Below, in pieces: positions 1 to 9,649 of a stretch of 64,000 nucleotides of DNA. The stretch spans positions 1-64,000 of the forward strand of contig NZ_SLWV01000008.1 of assembly GCF_004345705.1 (NCBI RefSeq), given 5' to 3'. The notes under the pieces are model-generated. The model worked only from the letters and a program-made list of their open reading frames with translations, ran no database searches and was not told where the DNA came from. This DNA comes from Marinisporobacter balticus (GTDB lineage: Bacteria; Bacillota; Clostridia; Peptostreptococcales; Thermotaleaceae). Each line of letters begins with the position of its first letter. Positions within the stretch are counted from its first letter, which is position 1. The position numbers and the translations under genes were made by a program.

Positions 1-89
1 ATTTTATATAAAAATGAGCTCTAATGATAAAATTTATGGATTTTTAATGTATTGCATAAAAATTAAATTTTATACATTAGTTTCCGTGA

Positions 90-1364
90 CTACTCTAATA
101 ATCCACAATTTTCATTGTCTACAACTAACTTACCATCTTTAATCACTTTCTCAACCGTATTCACTGCTATGTGGTAAGGAATAAATTTGTATGAAGGAAA
201 TTCTAAAATCACTAAATCTCCCTTTTTCCCTTCATCTATACTCCCGATTTCATGCGCCCTATCTATTGCAGCTGCACCATTAATCGTAAGTGCCGTAATC
301 GCCTCTTCAATCGTCATTTTCATATACAATGTTGATAAAGCAAATAAAAGAGGGATCGATTCTGTATGACAGCTTCCTGGATTAAAATCTGTAGCAAGTG
401 CAACGGCACAATGATTATCTATCATAAATCTTGCACGCGCATATTCTTCTTTTAAACTAAAAGCGGTACATGGAAGTAATGTTGCAACCACTTTTTTCTC
501 AGCCATTGCATGAATGCCTTCATCGGATGCTTGAAGTAAGTGATCCGCTGATACAGCGCCCACCTCTGCTGCAAGCTGCGCACCTCCGATTCTTACAATT
601 TCATCTGCGTGAAGTTTAAGCTTCATGCCCATTTCTTTCGCTTTGTTTAATAATTTTCTTGATTCCTCTATAGAAAATACATTTTTTTCACAGAAAATAT
701 CACAAAACTCTGCTAAGTTATTCTCAACTACATAAGGGAGCACTTGATCTATGATAAAGTCAATAAATGCATCCCCTCGACCTTTATACGCACTAGGTAC
801 TGCATGCGCCCCTAAAAAAGTCTTCGTAATATCCATAGGATGGATCTTATCTAATGCTTTCATCACTTCTAATTGTTTGATCTCTGTATCAAAATCAAGT
901 CCATAACCACTCTTACCCTCTACAGTCGTTACCCCAAACTTTAGCATAGCATCTAATCTTTTTTTACCAAGAGATATTAATTCTTCCTTAGCAGCCTTTG
1001 CTGTTCCTGTTGTAGAATTTGCAATTCCGCCTCCACGATTCATAATCTCCATGTATGAGTACCCTTTAAGCCGCATATCAAATTCTTCTTCTCTATACCC
1101 ACCAAATACAAAATGTGTATGAGAATCTACAAATCCTGGTAGAACTGTTTTTCCTGTCGCATCGATTACTTGGTATTTTGATGCATCAATTCCTTCTAAA
1201 ACCTCTTTCGTTGTACCTACTTTTTTAATGACGCCATCCTTTATGATTACAGCCCCATCTTCTATCACATGGATCTTTCCCATATCTTTACCAGCTTTCG
1301 CTTCAAACCCACTACAAGTTACTAATTGACTCGCATTTTTTATGATCATATTATTCATCATCAT
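90..1364 (-). CDS. hutI: Imidazolonepropionase
   Basis: Third step of histidine breakdown in the cytoplasm: hydrolyses 4-imidazolone-5-propanoate to N-formimino-L-glutamate. The 424-residue protein has the amidohydrolase metal site: DSHTH at residues 80-84 (His82, His84), LKLHADEI with His252, ADHLLQ with His275, and LATDFNPGS with Asp326. The length is normal for the family. The start follows the ftcD stop codon with no gap, so translation is probably coupled. Three consecutive ATG codons (1364, 1361, 1358) follow a GGAG; spacing favours the second or third, so the true N-terminus may be one or two residues shorter. It is the last gene of the fhs-hutU-ftcD-hutI run inside the window. Family assignment is secure. 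Confidence 0.96.
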   Translation of the reverse strand: MMMNNMIIKNASQLVTCSGFEAKAGKDMGKIHVIEDGAVIIKDGVIKKVGTTKEVLEGIDASKYQVIDATGKTVLPGFVDSHTHFVFGGYREEEFDMRLKGYSYMEIMNRGGGIANSTTGTAKAAKEELISLGKKRLDAMLKFGVTTVEGKSGYGLDFDTEIKQLEVMKALDKIHPMDITKTFLGAHAVPSAYKGRGDAFIDFIIDQVLPYVVENNLAEFCDIFCEKNVFSIEESRKLLNKAKEMGMKLKLHADEIVRIGGAQLAAEVGAVSADHLLQASDEGIHAMAEKKVVATLLPCTAFSLKEEYARARFMIDNHCAVALATDFNPGSCHTESIPLLFALSTLYMKMTIEEAITALTINGAAAIDRAHEIGSIDEGKKGDLVILEFPSYKFIPYHIAVNTVEKVIKDGKLVVDNENCGLLE

Positions 1365-2270
1365 CTACTCCATTAAACTCGTTTCGATTACTTTATCCAT
1401 AGAAAATCCATATAACCCCAAATAATACTGTGCACTATCTATTAACGCTTCCATCGGTACAAGACCTACCACTTCACTACCTAAAACATTAACCCCATAT
1501 CTTTTCGCTTCCATCTTTACAGTTTCAAATACTCTATAAACTGAAGTCTTTGTATAATCCGTAATATTCATCGTTACTTGTGTAATCCCTCTTTCTTTGA
1601 TCTCAACCCCGCCCGCTTTTATATATCTAAATCCACCACTTGAATGTCTTATTACTTTTGCAATTTTATTTGCAATCTCAACATTTGGTGTATCTAAATC
1701 AATATTATAAGCTACGAGTGGCATTCTTGCACCAACTGCTGTAACCCCTGCTGTTGGATGGATCTCACATTTTCCAAAATCAGGTTTCCACTCAGGGTCT
1801 TTCAATTTTTCAGGCATTCCTTCAAATTGCCCTTTCCTAACCGTTGCAAGATTTTCTCGCTCCGGCTTACTCGCTGCTTTTTCATATAAAAATACTGGAA
1901 TATCATGCGCCTCATTTATCGCTTTAGCTGTTTCTTTCGCTAACTCTACAGCTTCAGTCATGCTCATATTTTTAATCGGTATAAAAGGTACAACATCGGT
2001 TGCGCCCATTCTTGAATGTTGTCCTTCATGTGTTGTCATATCTATAAGTTCTGCTGCAATACCAACAGATTGAACGACAGCATTTTTTACAGCCTCAGGC
2101 TCTCCCATTACAGTAACAACCACTCTGTTATAATCCTTGTCTGCTTCATAGTTTAAAAGTTTAACCCCTTCTTTTGCTCTATAGGGTTCAATAATTTTTT
2201 CTATTTTATTTAAATCTCTCCCTTCACTATAATTTACTACACATTCTACAATTTTTTTTATATCTGCCAT
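1365..2270 (-). CDS. ftcD: Glutamate formimidoyltransferase, monofunctional
   Basis: Transfers the formimino group of N-formimino-glutamate to tetrahydrofolate, releasing glutamate and 5-formimino-THF. The protein (301 residues from the preferred start) has the N-terminal formiminotransferase fold, starting ADIKKIVECVVNYSEGRD, and THEGQHSRMGATDVVPF in the first half. It ends where the transferase domains end, so it lacks the cyclodeaminase half of animal FTCD. An ATG lies two codons earlier (2276), but the AGGAGG motif is only 2 nt from it and 8 nt from the ATG at 2270, so 2270 is preferred. No cyclodeaminase (fchA) gene is seen in the window; it may lie beyond the left edge. Confidence 0.95.
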   Translation of the reverse strand: MADIKKIVECVVNYSEGRDLNKIEKIIEPYRAKEGVKLLNYEADKDYNRVVVTVMGEPEAVKNAVVQSVGIAAELIDMTTHEGQHSRMGATDVVPFIPIKNMSMTEAVELAKETAKAINEAHDIPVFLYEKAASKPERENLATVRKGQFEGMPEKLKDPEWKPDFGKCEIHPTAGVTAVGARMPLVAYNIDLDTPNVEIANKIAKVIRHSSGGFRYIKAGGVEIKERGITQVTMNITDYTKTSVYRVFETVKMEAKRYGVNVLGSEVVGLVPMEALIDSAQYYLGLYGFSMDKVIETSLME

Positions 2271-2368
2271 TGTCATATCCTCCTATTTTTTAATCTATTC
2301 TTCATTTTTTGAATGTTACGCCAAATCATTATAGATCATCCCTATTTATCCTATATACATTTTTCGAG

Positions 2369-2398
2369 TGACTTGGCACACGAATGTGCCATACGTCA
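2369..2398 (-). repeat. Intercistronic hairpin between hutU and ftcD
   Basis: An inverted repeat with GGCACA and TGTGCC arms around a CGAA loop, extended by outer TGAC/GTCA arms across a small internal mismatch. It sits in the 148-nt gap between the hutU stop and the ftcD start. There is no clean T-run, so it looks more like an mRNA stability or processing hairpin than a terminator. The role is inferred. Confidence 0.5.
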
Positions 2399-2418
2399 CA
2401 TTAGAATGTATTACTTTT

Positions 2419-4446
2419 CTATTTTTTCCAAGCTTTATCCACTAAATACTTCACCAAATCCTCTTTTGGAATAAATGGTAACGTTATATGATCTGTTCCT
2501 TTTCGGATATCATTATACTCAACACAAGTACTCATCGCATTTTCATTTCTTGCCCAAGCACGTCTTGCAACTCCACCCATTACATCCCAAGGCATTGCTG
2601 ATCTTAATATATCGTCTACTCTCTTACTTCCATCTAGTACCATACCAAATCCACCATTGATCGATTTTCCGATTCCTACACCACCACCATTATGCAGTGC
2701 AACTAAACTCATCCCTCGCGCAGCATTTCCTGCAAAAATATGTGTTGCTTGTTCTGCCATGATGTTACTTCCATCTTTGATGTTTGAAGTCTCTCTAAAT
2801 GGTGAGTCTGTTCCACCTGTATCATGATGATCACGTCCAAGCATTACAGGTGCAATTTCTCCATTTCTAACCATTTCATTAAATTTAAGTGCAATTTTAG
2901 TTCTACCAAAAGCATCTTGATATAAAATTCTTGCTTGACTTCCTACAACCAATTTATTTTTATCTGCATCTCTAATCCATATCCAGTTGTCTCTATCTTG
3001 ATATCTTCTATTCGGATCTATGCAGTCCATCGCAGCCTTATCTGTTTTTAATAAATCTTCATGCTTTCCACTTAAACATACCCATCTAAATGGTCCATAT
3101 CCAAAATCAAACAATTGTGGTCCTAATATATCTTCTACATAGGATGGCCAAATAAATCCATCTTTATCGTTTAATCCATTTTTAGAGATTTCCATGATTC
3201 CTGAATCATAGATAGATTTCATAAAAGCATTCCCATAATCAAAGAAGTAAGTACCTCTTGCAGTAAGTTCTTTGATCACTTCAAAATGCGCTTTTAATGT
3301 TGCATCTACTAATTTGTGGAATTTTTCTTTATCTACTGCAAGTAATTCAGTTCTTTCTTCAAAAGTAATCCCTTGTGGACAGTATCCACCAGTATATACT
3401 TCATGACAAGAAGTTTGGTCAGATAATAAATCTATATGAATATTTTCTTTCACGGCATATTGTAGTAAGTCTACTATATTTCCATGGAAAGCGATCGCAC
3501 AAGCTTCTTCTTTTTCCATGCATTTTTTGGCCATACTGAATGCTTCTTCACAAGTTTTAGCAACTTTACTTACCCATCCTTGTGTATATCTCGTTTCTAT
3601 TCTTGAGTAGTCCACTTCAGCAATGATCCCTACCCCATTCGCAATTTCAACAGATTTACCTTGAGCGCCACTCATACCACCAAGCCCTGATGTTATAAAT
3701 AATCTACCTCTTAAATCTCCATCATTAGGAATGTCAAGTTTTAATCTTCCTGCATTTAATATCGTACTATAAGTTCCATGAACAATCCCTTGTGGTCCTA
3801 TATACATCCATCCACCAGCAGTCATTTGTCCATAGTTCGCTACCCCTAGTGCAGCTGCTCTATTAAAGTTATCTGGATCATCAAACATACCCACCATAAG
3901 ACCATTTGTTATAATCACTCTCGGTGCATCTGGTTTTGAATGAAATAATCCTACAGGATGTCCTGAATGAATCACGAGTGTCTGATCTTGTGTTAGTTCT
4001 CTTAAATATTTTTGTATTAAAATATACTGCATCCAGTTTTGACATACTCTACCTGTCTCTCCATAAGTAACTAATTCATAAGGATATAAACAGATATCAA
4101 AATCTAAATTGTTATCCATCATTAATTGAAACGCTTTTCCTTCTACACATTTCCCTTCGTACGCATCAATAGGTTTCGCTTTAATTTCTCCATGTGGTCT
4201 GAAACGGTAACCATAGATTCTTCCTTTTGTTAAAAGTTCTTCTAAAAATTCTGGTGCTACTTCCTCATGAAATTCTTCTGGGATATATCTTAGTGCATTT
4301 TTAAGCGCTAATTCAGTTTCATCTTTTGTTAGTGTAAATGCTCTTTTAGGCGCACGTCTATATTTAGGATCGAATTTTGGATACTCAGGCAATACTGAAT
4401 CTAATTTTACTTTCATCGCTTTTGAAACATCTAAATTTGATAACAT
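2419..4446 (-). CDS. hutU: Urocanate hydratase, long form
   Basis: Second step of histidine breakdown: adds water to urocanate to give imidazolonepropionate, using tightly bound NAD as an electrophile. The 675-residue protein shows the NAD-site glycine-rich stretch FITSGLGGMSGAQGKS (residues 250-265), a conserved Cys-containing TSCHEVYTGGYCPQG segment, and GRDHHDTGGTDSPFRE near the C-terminus. It is about 120 residues longer than the roughly 555-residue form of pseudomonads and Bacillus, matching the longer type also found in animals. It lies between fhs and ftcD on the same strand with gaps of 138-148 nt on each side. Family assignment is secure. Confidence 0.96.
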   Translation of the reverse strand: MLSNLDVSKAMKVKLDSVLPEYPKFDPKYRRAPKRAFTLTKDETELALKNALRYIPEEFHEEVAPEFLEELLTKGRIYGYRFRPHGEIKAKPIDAYEGKCVEGKAFQLMMDNNLDFDICLYPYELVTYGETGRVCQNWMQYILIQKYLRELTQDQTLVIHSGHPVGLFHSKPDAPRVIITNGLMVGMFDDPDNFNRAAALGVANYGQMTAGGWMYIGPQGIVHGTYSTILNAGRLKLDIPNDGDLRGRLFITSGLGGMSGAQGKSVEIANGVGIIAEVDYSRIETRYTQGWVSKVAKTCEEAFSMAKKCMEKEEACAIAFHGNIVDLLQYAVKENIHIDLLSDQTSCHEVYTGGYCPQGITFEERTELLAVDKEKFHKLVDATLKAHFEVIKELTARGTYFFDYGNAFMKSIYDSGIMEISKNGLNDKDGFIWPSYVEDILGPQLFDFGYGPFRWVCLSGKHEDLLKTDKAAMDCIDPNRRYQDRDNWIWIRDADKNKLVVGSQARILYQDAFGRTKIALKFNEMVRNGEIAPVMLGRDHHDTGGTDSPFRETSNIKDGSNIMAEQATHIFAGNAARGMSLVALHNGGGVGIGKSINGGFGMVLDGSKRVDDILRSAMPWDVMGGVARRAWARNENAMSTCVEYNDIRKGTDHITLPFIPKEDLVKYLVDKAWKK

Positions 4447-4584
4447 AAAATTTCCTCCCTTAAAGTAAATCCCTATTTTTTTAAATTTATAACGCGATCA
4501 TTTGAAATTCAACAAAGCTAGCAATTAGCCTCTTTGTACAATCAGCTAGCTACTAACTTTATTAACATCAATTGTTTAAAATTC

Positions 4585-6276
4585 CTAGAATAGTCCTACA
4601 ATGTTTCCATCTTCATCAATATCCATTTTATTTGCAGATGGCACTTTAGGAAGCCCTGGCATGGTCATAACATCCCCTGTTAAACAAACAATAAAACCTG
4701 CTCCAGCAGAGATCTTCACTTCTCTTACCGTAATTTCAAAATCTTTTGGCGCACCGAGTAAACTTGCATTATCAGATAAAGAATACTGTGTTTTTGCCAT
4801 ACAAATTGGAAGCTTATCTAGTTCTAATTCTTCAAGTTTTTTAATTTGCTTCTTTGCAGGTCCTGTAAATACTACCCCATTACCACCATAGATTTTCGTT
4901 ACAATTTTGTTCACTTTCTCTGGAATAGACGCTTCTACATCATAAAGTAGTTTGAAGTCTGCTTCTTCTTTTTCTACGATGTTAACAAGCTTTTGCGCCA
5001 TTTCAACACCACCATCTCCACCTTTTTCCCAAACTTCATTAAGGGCTACTTCTACACCTGCTTCTTCACATTTTTTCATTAATAGTGCTATTTCAGCCTC
5101 TGTATCGTTTACAAATCTATTCACAGCTACTAAAACAGGCAAACCAAATGTTCTAATATTTTCAACTTGTTTTTCTAAATTTTCAAAACCTGCATCAAGT
5201 GCTTCTAAATTTTCTGTTCCAAGTTCTGTCTTTTTCACACCACCATGCATTTTCAATGCTTTTATTGTTGCAACTACTACTACTGCTGCTGGCTTAAGAT
5301 TGCCGTATCTACATTTAATATCTAAGAATTTCTCTGCGCCCAGATCCGCACCAAAACCAGCTTCTGTAACTACATACTCACCCAATTTTAATCCTAATTT
5401 TGTTGCCATGATACTATTACATCCATGTGCAATATTTGCAAAAGGTCCTCCATGAATCAGTGCAGGTGTATTTTCCAAAGTTTGTACGAGATTCGGTTTG
5501 ATTGCATCTTTAAATAGTAATCCCATCGCGCCATGTATCCCAAGTTGTGCTGCCGTTATAGGATCTCCATCCATATTGTATGCAACAATCATTCTTCCAA
5601 AACGTTCTTTTAAATCCATCAAATCACTTGCAAGACATAATACTGCCATTACCTCTGACGCAACCGTAATCATAAATCCATCTTCACGAACAAATCCATT
5701 TCCTTTTGGTCCAATACCTACTACGACACTTCTAAGACTCCGATCATTCATGTCTAATACTCTTTTCCAAACAATCTGTCTTGCATCAATTTTCAATGCA
5801 TTTCCTTGATGTATATGGTTATCAATTGCTGCTGATAATAAGTTATTTGCAGTCGTAATCGCATGCATATCTCCTGTAAAATGAAGATTGATATCTTCCA
5901 TAGGCACAACTTGGGCATATCCGCCACCAGCTGCTCCACCTTTTACACCAAATACAGGTCCTAAAGAGGGTTCTCTTAATGCAATAACCGCTTTTTTTCC
6001 GATTTTATTCAGTGCTTGTCCAAGCCCAACCCCTGTAGTAGATTTTCCTTCTCCTGCTGGAGTAGGTGTAATGGCTGTTACAAGTATCAATTTTCCATCT
6101 TCTTTATCTTTTAATCTTTCGAATATATCTAGCGATATTTTTGTTTTATATTTTCCATATAGTTCTAGTTCTTCATCCAAAATACCCCATTTTTTTGCGA
6201 TTTGCGCAATAGGTAACATTTTCGCTTGTTGTGCAATTTCAATATCACTTGGTACTTTTACTGACATATTATCCAC
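4585..6276 (-). CDS. fhs: Formate-tetrahydrofolate ligase
   Basis: Interconverts formate, THF and ATP with 10-formyl-THF, ADP and phosphate. The 563-residue protein has the nucleotide-binding TPTPAGEGKSTT motif (residues 70-81), LREPSLGPVFGVKGGAAGGG, and the C-terminal GDVMTMPGLPKVPSA segment; the length is normal. Placement at the head of the hutU-ftcD-hutI run suggests it works in reverse here: the one-carbon unit from formimino-THF becomes 10-formyl-THF and is released as formate with ATP synthesis, as known for histidine-fermenting clostridia. The same enzyme could also serve purine synthesis or an acetyl-CoA pathway. The catalytic identity is certain; the direction is inferred from context. 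Confidence 0.97.
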   Translation of the reverse strand: MDNMSVKVPSDIEIAQQAKMLPIAQIAKKWGILDEELELYGKYKTKISLDIFERLKDKEDGKLILVTAITPTPAGEGKSTTGVGLGQALNKIGKKAVIALREPSLGPVFGVKGGAAGGGYAQVVPMEDINLHFTGDMHAITTANNLLSAAIDNHIHQGNALKIDARQIVWKRVLDMNDRSLRSVVVGIGPKGNGFVREDGFMITVASEVMAVLCLASDLMDLKERFGRMIVAYNMDGDPITAAQLGIHGAMGLLFKDAIKPNLVQTLENTPALIHGGPFANIAHGCNSIMATKLGLKLGEYVVTEAGFGADLGAEKFLDIKCRYGNLKPAAVVVVATIKALKMHGGVKKTELGTENLEALDAGFENLEKQVENIRTFGLPVLVAVNRFVNDTEAEIALLMKKCEEAGVEVALNEVWEKGGDGGVEMAQKLVNIVEKEEADFKLLYDVEASIPEKVNKIVTKIYGGNGVVFTGPAKKQIKKLEELELDKLPICMAKTQYSLSDNASLLGAPKDFEITVREVKISAGAGFIVCLTGDVMTMPGLPKVPSANKMDIDEDGNIVGLF

Positions 6277-6310
6277 TCCCTTTATTTTTCGTATTTATTT
6301 TCTTGACTTG

Positions 6311-6344
6311 ATTATACACATATTTCGTCTATAAAACGTCTATA
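6311..6344 (-). promoter_or_regulatory. Candidate fhs operon promoter with two direct repeats
   Basis: On the minus strand a TATAAT (6311-6316) lies about 35 nt upstream of the fhs start. Just upstream of it are two identical octamers, CGTCTATA on the plus strand at 6326-6333 and 6337-6344, 11 bp apart, or one helical turn. No good TTGACA -35 box is present, which would fit an activator-dependent promoter. The regulator is unknown. Confidence 0.4.
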
Positions 6345-6524
6345 ATTATAAACATATGATTTTTTTATTATTAAATCATACCCCTATCTATAATTTTTCT
6401 CTTTTCATAATCGTTTTACACAACATATTGCTTCTTTGTACGCCATTCTTTTCTACATCTATAGCTCACATTCTTTTACATGTGTATTACAGAAAATTTT
6501 AATCTTCCATTTACATAAGCTGAT

Positions 6525-6567
6525 AAAAAAAGACCTATCTCCTGACTTTATAACCAAGAAATAGATC
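6525..6567 (-). terminator. Intrinsic terminator of hutH
   Basis: A 13-bp stem (6555-6567 with 6532-6544, including three G-U pairs) is followed by seven T on the minus strand, 18 nt after the hutH stop. It separates hutH transcriptionally from the fhs-hutU-ftcD-hutI run. The rest of the 309-nt hutH-fhs gap holds only the candidate fhs promoter. Confidence 0.85.
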
Positions 6568-6585
6568 CTTAAATATTATAATAGC

Positions 6586-8118
6586 TTAATATAGTTCTCC
6601 TACAACCGCTTCTACTGCATCTACAATACTGTTATTGTCAATTAATGCTGCAGATTTGTTAATATCTTTATACATCACGCGATCTTCATGAAGTGTTTCT
6701 ACTACTTCACGAACCTTATCATAAGCAACTTTTGTTCCTTTTCCTAATTTTTTATCAGCAGTTTCGAAATCAATAGCTTGTGTTGATGCCATTAATTCAA
6801 TTGCAATAACTCTGCTTGCGTTGTAGTAGATTTCTCTTGCTTTTCTCGCTGCAATCGTTCCCATACTTACATGGTCTTCTTGATTTGCTGAAGATGGAAT
6901 AGAATCCACGCTAGCAGGATGTGCCAACACTTTATTTTCTGATACAAGGGCTGCAGCTGCATATTGCGCAATCATAAATCCTGAATGAAGTCCCCCATGC
7001 TCTGTCAAGAATGCTGGAAGTCCACTTAGTTGAGGATTGACTAATCTTTCAATTCTTCTTTCAGAAACATTTGCTATCTCTGCAATCGCAATTCCTAAAA
7101 AGTCAAATGCCAATGCCATTGGCTGTCCATGGAAGTTTCCTCCAGAAATCGCATATTCATCGTCTACAAAGATGAGTGGATTGTCTGTTACCGCATTGAT
7201 TTCAAGTGCTACTTTATCTAAAACATACTTGATCGCATCTTTACTTGCACCATGAATTTGTGGTGTACATCTTAATGAATAGGCATCTTGTACTCTTATT
7301 TCTCCTTGTCTCGTCGTTCTTTCACTACCTTCAAGAATATTTAATACATTCTTCGCCGTATTTATTTGACCTTGATGGGGTCTAAGTGCATGTGTTCTTG
7401 GATCATAAGCGTCTGTAATTCCGTTTAATGCTTCCATTGTTAACGATACTGAAATATCCGACAACTTCAAAAGATTCATTGCATCGAAAGCTGTTAATGC
7501 ACCTACAGCAGTTAGTACTTGTGTCCCATTAATAAGGGCTAATCCTTCTTTAGAAGTCAATGCTACAGGGTTTATTCCTGATTTTTCCATAGCTTCTTTC
7601 CCTGACATTAATTGACCTTTATAATAAGCTTCACCTTCTCCAATTAAAGGAAGTACCATATGGGCTAAAGGAGCTAAATCTCCACTCGCACCCAATGATC
7701 CTTTTTCTGGAATGGCTGGATAAACTTCTTTGTTGATCATCTCAATTAATGTTTGTAATGTCTCTAGCCGAATTCCTGAGAAGCCTTTTGCTAATGCATT
7801 GGCTCTTAAAAGCATAATCGCGCGCACAACATCTATCGGAAAATATTTTCCAACACCACAAGCATGACTGATAATTAAATTTCTTTGCAAATCTTTCGCT
7901 TCATCTTTTGAGATCATCACATCACTAAATTTCCCGAATCCAGTTGTAATACCATATACAACTTTTCCTTCATCTACCAACTTGTCTACAAAAGCTCTTG
8001 CTTTTTTTACTTTTTCAACCGCTTCATCTGTTAAACCCACCGTATAATTTTTTCTTGCTACATCTACGATATCTTGTAATGTTAAGCTGTTCCCATCAAT
8101 ATATACTTTCGTCATCAT
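6586..8118 (-). CDS. hutH: Histidine ammonia-lyase
   Basis: First step of histidine breakdown: non-oxidative removal of ammonia from L-histidine to give urocanate. The 510-residue protein carries the Ala-Ser-Gly triad at residues 144-146 (GSLGASGDLAPLAH) that cyclises into the MIO electrophile, plus YGITTGFGKF near residue 55 and GNFHGQPMALAFD and SSANQEDHVSMG in the second half. GGGAG lies 6 nt before the chosen ATG. It has its own promoter and its own terminator, so it is a separate unit from the downstream hut genes although it acts first in the pathway. The length is normal. Confidence 0.97.
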   Translation of the reverse strand: MMTKVYIDGNSLTLQDIVDVARKNYTVGLTDEAVEKVKKARAFVDKLVDEGKVVYGITTGFGKFSDVMISKDEAKDLQRNLIISHACGVGKYFPIDVVRAIMLLRANALAKGFSGIRLETLQTLIEMINKEVYPAIPEKGSLGASGDLAPLAHMVLPLIGEGEAYYKGQLMSGKEAMEKSGINPVALTSKEGLALINGTQVLTAVGALTAFDAMNLLKLSDISVSLTMEALNGITDAYDPRTHALRPHQGQINTAKNVLNILEGSERTTRQGEIRVQDAYSLRCTPQIHGASKDAIKYVLDKVALEINAVTDNPLIFVDDEYAISGGNFHGQPMALAFDFLGIAIAEIANVSERRIERLVNPQLSGLPAFLTEHGGLHSGFMIAQYAAAALVSENKVLAHPASVDSIPSSANQEDHVSMGTIAARKAREIYYNASRVIAIELMASTQAIDFETADKKLGKGTKVAYDKVREVVETLHEDRVMYKDINKSAALIDNNSIVDAVEAVVGELY

Positions 8119-8150
8119 TCACATCTCCCTTTTATAATAGATAAAAAATT

Positions 8151-8192
8151 CGCATACTGCTATTGCAGTTGCTCAAATTTCTTGAAAATAAT
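8151..8192 (+). repeat. Dispersed intergenic repeat, copy 1
   Basis: A roughly 45-bp element in the 5' leader of hutH, recognisable by ATTCGCATACTGCTATTGCA followed by GTTGCTCAAATTTCTTG. It shares its order of bases with copies at 29318, 30571, 31100 and 51261. The second half is an imperfect palindrome that also resembles a CodY box with about three mismatches. It is described in the plus orientation. Confidence 0.55.
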
Positions 8193-8264
8193 TTTAATTG
8201 AATCATTTATTATTCATCATTTCATCTTTGTGTTTGTTTAAAACTTTTATATTATTCTGATTTC

Positions 8265-8294
8265 ATTATATATATGTTCTGCATATTTTGTCAA
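8265..8294 (-). promoter_or_regulatory. hutH promoter (SigA type)
   Basis: TTGACA (8289-8294) and TATAAT (8265-8270) are separated by 18 bp on the minus strand, about 150 nt upstream of hutH. The 486-nt gap (8119-8604) holds this promoter, repeat copy 1 and the terminator of the gene to the right; nothing else convincing is seen. Confidence 0.7.
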
Positions 8295-8506
8295 TTTTAA
8301 TTGTATATATTAAAACAAGTTGCAGTGTTACCACTTTTTCACGGTGAAGTTTTATTTGTGTATAAGCTTTATCTTTATCATGTTTTATCACATTAAAGCG
8401 GTATATATTTTATTTTTATAAATTGTATACCCTTCATTTGATTATGTATATTTATGCATTTTTAGTATTTTAGAAAACAAAAAATTTCTATCATTCTCTA
8501 GTAAAT

Positions 8507-8537
8507 AAATAAGAGCCTATAGATTAGGCTCTTATTT
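8507..8537 (-). terminator. Terminator after the StalkD-like surface protein gene
   Basis: A perfect 13-bp inverted repeat (AAATAAGAGCCTA with its complement, 5-nt loop) lies about 70 nt after the stop at 8605. Both arms are AT-rich at the outside, so it could act in either direction. Confidence 0.75.
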
Positions 8538-8604
8538 ATTATTTAATTAATTTTTCACTTCTATGCTATTTTCTTTTTTTACCCGTTCGTTTATTTTTTT
8601 ATTC

Positions 8605-9546
8605 TTAATCATTATTATATACTGATTCCGTAACAGTAGCATCCTGGCCTTCTTCCACTATTATTTGTTCCTCTTCTTCTGTATCGTCTTCATCAATTTC
8701 AATCACGCCCGTATCTTCATCATAATCTACACCAAGTCCTAACTGCTCTGCAATAAATCTTAAAGGTACAATGGTTCTATTGTTCATAATTTGAGCGGGT
8801 ACATCGATAGCCGTTTCTTCTCCATTTACAAAAACTCTTCCATCATCTAATTGGAATACCATTTCTTTATCACCCTTACTCACTGTTACTTTTCTTTCTT
8901 CTCCATTCCAATTAACATCTGCACCCAGTCCTTCCGTAATCGCTCTTACTGGAATTAATGTTCTTCCTTCTTTGATAACAGGCGGTGTGTCGAATTTAAA
9001 CTGTCCTTTTTTCTTTAAAATATTTTCTATTTGAATTACTTTCACATGAGGATTTTTAGTCATAATTTCCTCTGCTCTTTGTCTCAATTTTTCTAATTCT
9101 TCCTTTGAATAGCTCTGTTTAATTAATTGCTTCATTTCATTCCTTACTGTTTTCATTTCTTCCTTTAGCACTTTGATATCTTTACGTGATTTTTTAATCT
9201 CCGCTAATAAATTTTGGAATTTTTCAAGTTTCTTTACTTTTTCTAATCTTTTTTCTTCATCCTCTTTAGGTCTATTATTTTTTATCTCCGCTATTTTCGC
9301 TTTAATATTTTCTTCTTTTTCCTTTTTAGCGTCGTTTTTTTCTTTGGCATTTTCTTCTCTTTCTTTTTTATCTTGAATTTTTTCTTTAACATGCTCCTTT
9401 ATACGATTATCTCTTTTTACTGTTGTCTTAGCTTTGCTTCCCTTTGCACTCGGTTTTTCTGCCTTCGCAACCATCCCCAATGGACTTGCAAAAACAAATG
9501 CTGAGATGATGGATAATGCAACAACTCTTCTAAACTGCTTATTCAT
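8605..9546 (-). CDS. Secreted StalkD/copper-amine-oxidase-N-like domain protein
   Basis: A 313-residue exported protein of unknown role. Residues 1-30 form a signal peptide ending near GMVAKAEK. Residues about 35-165 are a highly charged K/E-rich helix, probably coiled coil. Residues about 185-285 hold two copies of the stalk-type repeat typical of the copper amine oxidase N-terminal-like domain of Firmicutes (GRTLIPVRAITEGLGADVNW and NRTIVPLRFIAEQLGLGVDY). A short acidic tail follows. The name of the domain does not imply oxidase activity; no catalytic domain is present. It has its own terminator and lies downstream of sigI-rsgI, which may mean a shared cell-envelope role, but that is inference. 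Confidence 0.8.
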   Translation of the reverse strand: MNKQFRRVVALSIISAFVFASPLGMVAKAEKPSAKGSKAKTTVKRDNRIKEHVKEKIQDKKEREENAKEKNDAKKEKEENIKAKIAEIKNNRPKEDEEKRLEKVKKLEKFQNLLAEIKKSRKDIKVLKEEMKTVRNEMKQLIKQSYSKEELEKLRQRAEEIMTKNPHVKVIQIENILKKKGQFKFDTPPVIKEGRTLIPVRAITEGLGADVNWNGEERKVTVSKGDKEMVFQLDDGRVFVNGEETAIDVPAQIMNNRTIVPLRFIAEQLGLGVDYDEDTGVIEIDEDDTEEEEQIIVEEGQDATVTESVYNND

Positions 9547-9649
9547 GTTTTTTCCTCCTTTGTTTTATCAATTGCTTTTCTATCATAGGATACGTATGTT
9601 TTTATTTTTTTGAGTACCCTTTATGAAATTTTTTTTTAAAACATTTAAA

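Noticed and set aside
4601..6334. Several long plus-strand open frames opposite fhs
   Set aside because: They lie antisense to a certain conserved enzyme and are low-complexity S/T/P/F-rich translations typical of shadow frames in AT-rich DNA; no ribosome binding sites.
8605..9546. Copper amine oxidase
   Set aside because: Only the stalk-like N-terminal-type domain is present; no catalytic domain or metal ligands.
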